The position numbers and the translations under genes are program-made. Positions 58,765-64,000 of a DNA stretch of 64,000 nt are shown here, piece after piece. A model generated the notes under the pieces. That model saw only the letters and a list, made by a program, of their open reading frames with translations. It was not told the origin of the DNA and did no database searches. The stretch covers positions 124,001 to 188,000 of the forward strand of contig NZ_BMSE01000004.1 of the NCBI RefSeq assembly GCF_014648995.1, in the 5' to 3' direction. The first letter of the stretch is position 1, and each line of letters opens with the position of its first letter. This DNA comes from Streptomyces massasporeus. Lineage in GTDB: Bacteria; Actinomycetota; Actinomycetes; Streptomycetales; Streptomycetaceae.

Positions 58765-59694
58765 TCACGCCCTGTCCGCGACGCGCTCGCCGAGCAGGCC
58801 CTGTGGCCTGAAGAGGAGCACGAGGATGAGGAGGCAGAAGGCCCACACGTTGGCCCAGCTCTGGCCGCCGAGCTGCTGCATGCCCGGGATCTCGTCGATG
58901 TAGGCGGAGGCGAGGGTTTCGGCGATGCCGAGGACGACGCCGCCGAGCATGGCGCCGTAGATGTTGCCGATGCCGCCGAGGACGGCCGCGGTGAAGGCCT
59001 TGAGGCCCATCAGGAAGCCCATGCGGTAGTCGACGTTGCCGTACTTGAGTCCGTAGGCGACGGCGGCGACGGCGGCGAAGAACCCGCCGATGGCGAAGGC
59101 GATGACGATGATGCGGTTGGTGTCGATGCCCATCAGCTGCGCGGTGTCCGGGTCCTGCGCGGTGGCCTGCATGGCGCGGCCGGTGCGGCTGCGGCGGACG
59201 AAGATCGCGAGGGCGGCCATGCAGAGGATGGCGGCGAGGATGAGGAAGATGTCGGCGTCCTTGATGGTGACGGAGCCGATGTCGTGGGTGGCGTCGAGGC
59301 CGGGGAAGGCGCGGGCGCGGTCGGCGCCGGGGTAGAAGTTGCGCACGACCTCCTGGAGGGCCAGCGAGAGGCCGATGGCCGTGATGAGCGGTGCCAGGCG
59401 TGGTGCTCCGCGCAGGGGGCGGTAGGCGAACCGTTCCGCTCCGACGGCGATGAGGATGGCCACGATGGCGCCGCCGAGGAGCATGAGGGGTACGGCGAGG
59501 GCCATCGAGGTGCCGTCGGGCAGGATGTAGAAGTAGACCGTGAGGGCACCGAAGGCCCCGGTCATGAAGATCTCGCCGTGCGCGAAGTTGATGAGCTGGA
59601 CGATGCCGTACACCATCGTGTAGCCGATGGCGATCAGCCCGTACATCGAGCCTAGAAGCAGCCCGTTGGCCAGCTGCTGCGGCAGGGTGTTCAC
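58765..59694 (-). CDS. livH: branched-chain amino acid ABC transporter permease
   Basis: A 309-residue LivH permease with eight or so helices. Seen: LANGLLLGSMYGLIAIGYTM, NFAHGEIFMTGAFGA near the N-terminus and GGIGNIYGAMLGGVVLGIAE in the conserved cytoplasmic loop. It is the first permease gene after the binding-protein gene, from which it is separated by 138 bp including a strong hairpin, so expression is probably lower than that of livK. Confidence 0.95.
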   Translation of the reverse strand: MNTLPQQLANGLLLGSMYGLIAIGYTMVYGIVQLINFAHGEIFMTGAFGALTVYFYILPDGTSMALAVPLMLLGGAIVAILIAVGAERFAYRPLRGAPRLAPLITAIGLSLALQEVVRNFYPGADRARAFPGLDATHDIGSVTIKDADIFLILAAILCMAALAIFVRRSRTGRAMQATAQDPDTAQLMGIDTNRIIVIAFAIGGFFAAVAAVAYGLKYGNVDYRMGFLMGLKAFTAAVLGGIGNIYGAMLGGVVLGIAETLASAYIDEIPGMQQLGGQSWANVWAFCLLILVLLFRPQGLLGERVADRA

Positions 59695-59769
59695 CGCATG
59701 GCCTCCATGTCGCTGGTGGTCGTGTGCACTGGATGTGTGCGTGGTCGCGTGCTGTGTGGGGGTGTGGAA

Positions 59770-59808
59770 ACGGGCCGCGCGGTCGGGGTCCCCTTCCGCG
59801 CGGCCCGT
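59770..59808 (-). terminator. hairpin between livK and livH (attenuator or partial terminator)
   Basis: A perfect 13-bp stem ACGGGCCGCGCGG / CCGCGCGGCCCGT with a 13-base loop lies 24 bases behind the livK stop codon. In binding-protein operons such hairpins stabilise the upstream message and let only part of the transcription pass on to the permease genes. Confidence 0.65.
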
Positions 59809-59832
59809 GGTGTGGCGTTGTGGCGGGCCGGA

Positions 59833-61077
59833 CTACTTCAGGTCGGCGGTGCCGGTCTCCACGTCCTTCCAGGCACCCTTCTCGACCTGGTAGACCGTCA
59901 GCTGCTTGTTGGTGGTGTCGCCGTACTGGTCGAAGGAGATCTTGCCGGTGAGGCCTTCGAAGTCGGACTTCTGGACACCGTCGACGACCTTGGAGCGCAG
60001 GTCGTTGATGTCGGTGGGCACCTTGCCGCCGTTGGCGTCGGCCGCGGCCTTGACGGCCTTGATGATGGCGGTGGTGGCGTCGTAGGCGTAGGCGCCGTAC
60101 GCGCCGTAGTCGCCCTTGTAACCCTTGTCCTTGTACGTCTGGATGAACGTCTTGGCCGCGGGCAGGGTGTCGGCGGGGACACCGATGGCGGTGGCGAGGT
60201 CACCCTCGGAGGACTTGCCGGCGGCCTCGATGTAGGTCGAGGCGAACATGCCGTCGCCGCCGAACAGCGGGATCTTGACGCCGGCGTCCTTGAGCTGCTT
60301 GGTGATCAGCGCGGACTCGTCGTACTGGCCGCCGTAGTAGAGCAGGTCGGCGCCGGAGTTCTTGATCTTCGTGACGAGGGAGCCGAAGTCCTTGTCGCCG
60401 GTGTTGACGTGGTCGCTGCCGACGACCTTGCCGCCGAGCTTCTTGTACTGCTCGTTGAAGATCTTCGCGAGGCCGGCGCCGTAGGTCTGCTTGTCGTCGA
60501 CGACGAAGGCCTTCTTCTTCTTGAGGCCGTTGTACGCGTAGCCGGCGGCGAAGCTGCCCTGCAGCTCGTCGGTGGTGGCGGTGCGGAAGTAGGTCTTGAA
60601 CGGGCGCTTCTTGTCCGTCTGCCAGTTCTTGCCCTGGGTCAGCTCGGGCGCGGTGTTCGCGGGGGAGATCTGGACCATGTTGGCCGAGGCGAACACCTGC
60701 TGCATCGTCTGGGCGACGCCGGAGTTCAGCGGGCCGACGGCGCCGACGGCGGTCTTGTCGCCGACGATGCTGGTGGCGTTGGACTGGCCGGTGGCGGGCT
60801 GCGCCTTGTCGTCCAGGGCCTTGAGCTTGAACTTCACGCCCGGGACCCAGTTGTTCTTGTTGGCGTCGTCGACGGCTATCTGAGCGCCGTACTGGATGCC
60901 GAGGCCGGTGGTCGAGTTCTCACCGGAGAGCGGGGCGTCGACGCCGATGGTCAGCGTGGTGCCGCTCCCGTTGTCTCCGCCCTTGTCACCGCTGTCGTCT
61001 CGGGAACCGCAGGCGGTGAGAGTCAGAGCTCCGGTCGTGAGAACGGAGGTAAGAATCACCAAGGAACGCTGTCGCAC
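59833..61077 (-). CDS. livK: branched-chain amino acid-binding lipoprotein
   Basis: A 414-residue extracellular lipoprotein capturing amino acids for LivHMGF. The signal peptide (VRQRSLVILTSVLTTGALTL) ends in a lipobox TLTAC with lipidated Cys23, to be processed by Lgt. A Gly/Asp/Ser-rich linker and a type I periplasmic-binding fold follow (TIGVDAPLSGENS; GPLNSGVAQTM; YGGQYDESALI; YGAYGAYAYDATTA). I choose GTG 61077 because AAAGGA lies 6 bases upstream; a GTG at 61092 would contain that ribosome site inside the gene. Confidence 0.93.
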   Translation of the reverse strand: MRQRSLVILTSVLTTGALTLTACGSRDDSGDKGGDNGSGTTLTIGVDAPLSGENSTTGLGIQYGAQIAVDDANKNNWVPGVKFKLKALDDKAQPATGQSNATSIVGDKTAVGAVGPLNSGVAQTMQQVFASANMVQISPANTAPELTQGKNWQTDKKRPFKTYFRTATTDELQGSFAAGYAYNGLKKKKAFVVDDKQTYGAGLAKIFNEQYKKLGGKVVGSDHVNTGDKDFGSLVTKIKNSGADLLYYGGQYDESALITKQLKDAGVKIPLFGGDGMFASTYIEAAGKSSEGDLATAIGVPADTLPAAKTFIQTYKDKGYKGDYGAYGAYAYDATTAIIKAVKAAADANGGKVPTDINDLRSKVVDGVQKSDFEGLTGKISFDQYGDTTNKQLTVYQVEKGAWKDVETGTADLK

Positions 61078-61170
61078 AATCAGTCCTTTCACAGGCAGGC
61101 CCCGCCCTGGTCGGGGGGTGAGTGCCGCGCTGGTACCGAACTCCCGATGGAGCGGTGACTGGCCGTGACT

Positions 61171-61995
61171 CTAAGCCCGGGGTAAGGGCAGGGTCAGCGG
61201 CGCGGGCTCGCTTGTGACTTTCTTGTTATGACGGCGTGGATGCCTGGTCTCGGCCGGTGCCCCTCTCGGCGGGTTTGGTGGATTTTCGCCGAGGTCCGCA
61301 TTCTGAGAACCCGCACTTCCGGTTGGCCATGGCTGAGATCGTGCGGTCCTCGGGCCGCATGCGGCCCGGAAGAGATCGGAAAGGTCCCGGGCGTAGGCGC
61401 GGCCGAAGATGAAGCTGTGGCGTTGTATTGCGCGCGCGTTACGGAGCGTTACGTCGAGAAAAGGGTGATCGACTTCCGGCGGGAGCGCCGAGCAATCGGA
61501 AACGGTGATTTCCACGGTGATGCCGCGGGGTGTGCCCGCGGGCACGGTGAAGGCCGGGCCGGGGACGGCGCGGGCGGTGAGCCCCGGGTAGGAGGTGCCG
61601 GCGACCCGAAGGGTGACGGCGGGGCCGTGTTCGACCGTGACGGCGAACCGGAACCGTCCTGTCTTTCCGGATGAGTTGAGGGATCCGGCGGGACCGAGGT
61701 AGTGCCAGGCGGTGACGGTCGCGGGCCAGGGGGTGGGGGCGGGCACCGGGTCGTACGGCGGGGGGTGCGGGTCGGGCGCGAGGGCTTGGGGGAGCGCGAG
61801 GGTCGAGGCTGCGGCGACGGCGATCACGGCCGCCGCGACGACCGCCCTCCTCCGCCCGGCCGGGAGCCCGCTCCAGTGGCCGGCGAGCCGGTCACCAGGA
61901 CGCGACGCATCGGTGCCGACGACGTCGCAACTGCGTTCCTCGTCCGTCGAGTTGACCGGTTCGTTGGCCGGTTCGACGGGGCCGATGCCGCTCAT
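61171..61995 (-). CDS. membrane-anchored hypothetical protein
   Basis: A 274-residue protein I do not recognise. It has a cytoplasmic N-terminus with acidic residues, one hydrophobic segment (about 49-70, RRAVVAAAVIAVAAASTLAL), and an extracytoplasmic Pro-rich linker leading to a beta-rich region (about 95-205: FRFAVTVEHGPAVTLRVAG; ITVEITVSDC). Two cysteines (about 170 and 210) could pair outside the cell. The C-terminal 60 residues are low complexity. ATG start at 61995. It ends 93 bp from the livK start on the same strand. Confidence 0.65.
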   Translation of the reverse strand: MSGIGPVEPANEPVNSTDEERSCDVVGTDASRPGDRLAGHWSGLPAGRRRAVVAAAVIAVAAASTLALPQALAPDPHPPPYDPVPAPTPWPATVTAWHYLGPAGSLNSSGKTGRFRFAVTVEHGPAVTLRVAGTSYPGLTARAVPGPAFTVPAGTPRGITVEITVSDCSALPPEVDHPFLDVTLRNARAIQRHSFIFGRAYARDLSDLFRAACGPRTARSQPWPTGSAGSQNADLGENPPNPPRGAPAETRHPRRHNKKVTSEPAPLTLPLPRA

Positions 61996-62397
61996 GGGCG
62001 CAGCCTCATGGGGTCACGGTAGGGGAGGGGGGCGGGGTGGGGAAGGCGGCGGTGCGGGGTGCTGGGTGGGGCGGGATGCCGGGTGGCGCGGGGAGGGCGG
62101 GTGCGCTGAAGCCGGGCGGCGCGGGGAGGGGTGGGCGGCGAGTGGGGAGTCGGGCGGTGCCCAGCCGCTGTGCGGGGTGCGCGGTGCGGGGTGCGGGGGG
62201 CGGGCGGCGGGGGAGTCGGGCGGTGCCCGCCGCTGTGCGGGGTGCGGGGTTGGGGGGTGCGCGGAGTGGTGCGGGGAGCGGGGCGGCGTGGGGAATCCGG
62301 CCTGTGGGAAGCCGGCGGTGCAGCGAAAGCGGGCGGTGCCCCGCCGCCGCGCCGGGTGCGTGATGCGGCGGGGCGGTGCGTGTCGCGGTCGTATGGC
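61996..62397. repeat. 402-bp G-rich degenerate repeat region behind the protease gene
   Basis: This gap has no supported gene. It is made of GCGGGGTGCG- and GGGCGGTGCC-like words. The clearest duplication is a 34-bp block, GAGTCGGGCGGTGCCC followed by GCCGCTGTGCGGGGTGCG, present at 62147-62180 and again at 62213-62246 with a one-base difference. The strong G/C strand asymmetry and repeats suggest expansion by slippage. Confidence 0.6.
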
Positions 62398-63270
62398 CTA
62401 CGGCAGCTTCGTGAACGGCGAGAGGAACGCGCGGGCGCCGGGCGTGTCCAGGCGGTACGTCACGTTGGTCGCGTAGCAGGGGGTGTCGCCGGTGATGGTG
62501 GTGGCGGCGAGGATGCTCCGGCCGCCGATCGCCGCGAAGTTGGGGCCGCCCGAGTCGCCGTAGCAGGCGCCTCCGTTGCCCTGCGGTGCAGTCATCGCGA
62601 GCCGGGCCCAGGAGCCGTTGAGGGCGTTGAAGGTGACGGGTGCCTTCATCCGGACGCCGCCGCCCGGGTGGGTCTGGCCGCCGGGGCCGTTGACGGCCTC
62701 CTGGGTGCCGTATCCGGCGACGAGCCAGTCGGTGGTGTTCAGGCCTTGCGGGCCCAGCCTGCCGAGCTGGTTCGCGGTGGGCAGGGTGGCCGGGGTGAAG
62801 CTCCAGCGGGCCTTCATCTCGGTGGCGGGCAACTGGATCACCGCGATGTCGTGGGTGTCGGAGGCGGGCCCCGGGTAGTCGGGGTGCGTGTGGGCGGTGC
62901 CCCGGACGGCGACGGCGGCGGCCTGCGCGGCCGGATCGCCCGGGTGCTTCTTCGCGGCCGAGTCGAGCCCGGACTGCACGTCCTGGTCGAGGGAGACGTG
63001 GAACCGCACGTTGTCGGGCCAGTCCGAGGTGCAGTGCGCGGCGGTCAGGAAGGTGTCCGCGTCGATCATGGTGCCGGAGCAGACCCAGTCGACCCGGTCG
63101 GGGGTCGCGGGGTCGCCGTCGTCGTCCCAGGTGGCCACCAGCGCGCCGACCTCGGTGCGTTCGGGGGCGGGCGCGGCGTTGTAGGAGTTGATGGCGGAGG
63201 ACGGCAGCGCGGTGGCGAGCACGGTGGCGCAGGCCGCGGCGGTGACGGAGAAGGCGCGTGCGGAGGTCAA
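62398..63270 (-). CDS. secreted trypsin-like serine protease
   Basis: A 290-residue S1-family protease. The signal peptide is MTSARAFSVTAAACATVLAT with likely cleavage after SSA (about 26). The triad is seen as His79 in LTAAHC, Asp141 in DTHDIAVIQL and Ser240 in GDSGGP. It is exported and probably active outside the cell. I start at TTG 63270 because AGAAGGG lies 6 bases upstream; the open frame runs on to 63351 but that part is Arg/Pro-rich and unlike a signal peptide. Confidence 0.9.
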   Translation of the reverse strand: MTSARAFSVTAAACATVLATALPSSAINSYNAAPAPERTEVGALVATWDDDGDPATPDRVDWVCSGTMIDADTFLTAAHCTSDWPDNVRFHVSLDQDVQSGLDSAAKKHPGDPAAQAAAVAVRGTAHTHPDYPGPASDTHDIAVIQLPATEMKARWSFTPATLPTANQLGRLGPQGLNTTDWLVAGYGTQEAVNGPGGQTHPGGGVRMKAPVTFNALNGSWARLAMTAPQGNGGACYGDSGGPNFAAIGGRSILAATTITGDTPCYATNVTYRLDTPGARAFLSPFTKLP

Positions 63271-63402
63271 GAGAAACCCTTCTGCGGGTGGGACGGGTCT
63301 TCTCCTGCGGGGGGTGGCGCAAGTGAAAGGCCAGGGGGGCGGTCGCGACAAGAGCGCGCCCGCCCCTCCAGGGTTTTCCCTACGTCGGCCGGACCGCTGG
63401 GG

Positions 63403-63891
63403 TCAGTTCGCGCCGCGGATGAGTTCCTCGTCGGCCGGCTTCACGTCCCGCAGGAGGCAGGTGAGCCGTGCCGTGCAGACCCTTTTGTCGTTTTCGTCCG
63501 TGATGACGATTTCGTACGTGGCGGTCGACCGCCCCCGGTGCACGGGCGTGGCCACGCCCGTGACCAGTCCGGAGCGCACCCCTCGGTGGTGGGTGCAGTT
63601 CAGGTCGACACCCACGGCGATCTTGGAGCTGCCGCCGTGCAGCATCGACCCGATCGAGCCGAGGGTCTCGGCCAGCACCGCGGAGGCCCCGCCGTGCAGC
63701 AGCCCGTAGGGCTGGGTGTTGCCCTCCACCGGCATCGTGCCGACGACCCGGTCCGCCGACGCCTCGGAGATCTGGACGCCCATCCGGTTCCCGAGGTGGC
63801 CCGCGGAGAACAGGGCCAGAAGGTCGACGCCGAGCGCGGCGTACTCGTCGATGACCTCTTGCGGGAACTTCACATGCTGCTGCTCACCCAT
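63403..63891 (-). CDS. PaaI-type hotdog-fold thioesterase
   Basis: A 162-residue hotdog thioesterase that hydrolyses acyl- or aryl-CoA. The core motif is GLLHGGASAVLAETLGS with HGG at 66-68 and catalytic Glu75; the later strand VGVDLNCTHHRGV is typical. Cytoplasmic. ATG start at 63891 with only a weak Shine-Dalgarno. A CTGAGC-AAAC-GCTCAG palindrome lies 45 bases upstream. Substrate unknown; a link to the steroid or acyl-CoA genes 23 kb away is not implied. Confidence 0.88.
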   Translation of the reverse strand: MGEQQHVKFPQEVIDEYAALGVDLLALFSAGHLGNRMGVQISEASADRVVGTMPVEGNTQPYGLLHGGASAVLAETLGSIGSMLHGGSSKIAVGVDLNCTHHRGVRSGLVTGVATPVHRGRSTATYEIVITDENDKRVCTARLTCLLRDVKPADEELIRGAN

Positions 63892-63935
63892 CGGGCCCGG
63901 CTCCGTTCGTCCTCGTCACTCGGCTGCCTGTGTCG

Positions 63936-63951
63936 CTGAGCAAACGCTCAG
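63936..63951. promoter_or_regulatory. CTGAGC-AAAC-GCTCAG palindrome
   Basis: Perfect 6-bp arms around AAAC, placed 45 bases before the thioesterase start. It resembles TetR-family operators but could also belong to the end of the upstream partial gene, whose putative stop codon it contains. Confidence 0.4.
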
Positions 63952-64000
63952 TCGGTCGCCGATTGTTCCAGACGCACCACCACGGACTTGCTGGCCGGGG
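63948..64000 (-). CDS. possible 3' end of a gene running off the window
   Basis: On the - strand one frame reads PASKSVVVRLEQSATD and stops at 63948-63950. The composition fits a coding C-terminus and the strand matches the next gene, but 17 codons are too few to identify a product. Confidence 0.3.
   Translation of the reverse strand, partial: PASKSVVVRLEQSATD

Noticed and set aside
59698..61158. A 486-codon + strand open frame
   Set aside because: Antisense of livK, which has a lipobox and a clear binding-protein fold.
62131..63939. A 602-codon + strand open frame
   Set aside because: Antisense of the serine protease and thioesterase genes and of G-rich repeat DNA; no recognisable domain.

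Overview
The window is a high-GC actinobacterial chromosome segment, almost certainly Streptomyces. The reasons are the strong C/G third-position bias, frequent GTG starts, 4-base ATGA/GTGA gene overlaps, a trpC-trpM-trpB-trpA operon carrying the small Streptomyces gene trpM, long gltB-gltD genes, an ANTAR regulator of the PdtaR type and a livKHMGF block. No rRNA, IS element, prophage or CRISPR array was seen.

Layout: (1) 1-5760, + strand: a DUF2752 protein, the tryptophan genes trpC-trpM-trpB-trpA with a strong terminator, a DsbA-like membrane-anchored thioredoxin and lgt. (2) 5823-12676, - strand: an operon of four diverged ADP-ribosylglycohydrolase paralogues followed by a CaiB-type CoA transferase and a CitE-like lyase; the promoter-proximal paralogue carries an apparent one-base frameshift. 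(3) 12893-20062, + strand: a VIT1/CCC1 metal transporter and glutamate synthase gltB-gltD. (4) 20205-28123: a MacB/FtsX-type exporter, with two very large permeases and an ATPase on - and a second ATPase divergently on +. (5) 28202-30708: a vWA protein and an orphan bc1-type cytochrome b. (6) 30683-40835: a compact steroid C/D-ring (HIP) catabolic module in the same order as the M. tuberculosis KstR2 regulon, with two KstR2-like operators in its two divergent promoters. (7) 40975-49328: a metallopeptidase-like protein, an acetyltransferase, chorismate mutase, an orphan receiver protein, aminopeptidase N, and a PLP decarboxylase plus N-hydroxylase pair of siderophore type. (8) 49342-55282: a secreted UshA-like nucleotidase, a SIMPL protein, pyruvate kinase, an HTH/LAGLIDADG protein, an odd class I tRNA with a CAA anticodon, and the ANTAR antiterminator. 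(9) 55365-61077, - strand: the liv branched-chain amino acid ABC transporter. (10) 61171-64000, - strand: a membrane-anchored hypothetical protein, a secreted trypsin-like protease, a PaaI-type thioesterase and the 3' end of another gene.

A theme not explained by the genes is that short imperfect tandem repeats sit at or next to gene 3' ends at seven places (20059, 28121, 31684, 38183, 40840, 46141 and about 62010). Unit lengths differ (12 to about 38 bp) and each array is unrelated in sequence. Several of them include the stop codon of a flanking gene, and one has extended the C-terminus of EchA20.

The most coherent functional system is the HIP module: IpdE1/IpdE2, IpdF, KstR2, FadA6, IpdC, IpdB, IpdA, EchA20 and two SDRs. 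It has no FadD3 CoA ligase in the window. The most enigmatic locus is the ADP-ribosylglycohydrolase, CaiB and CitE operon.
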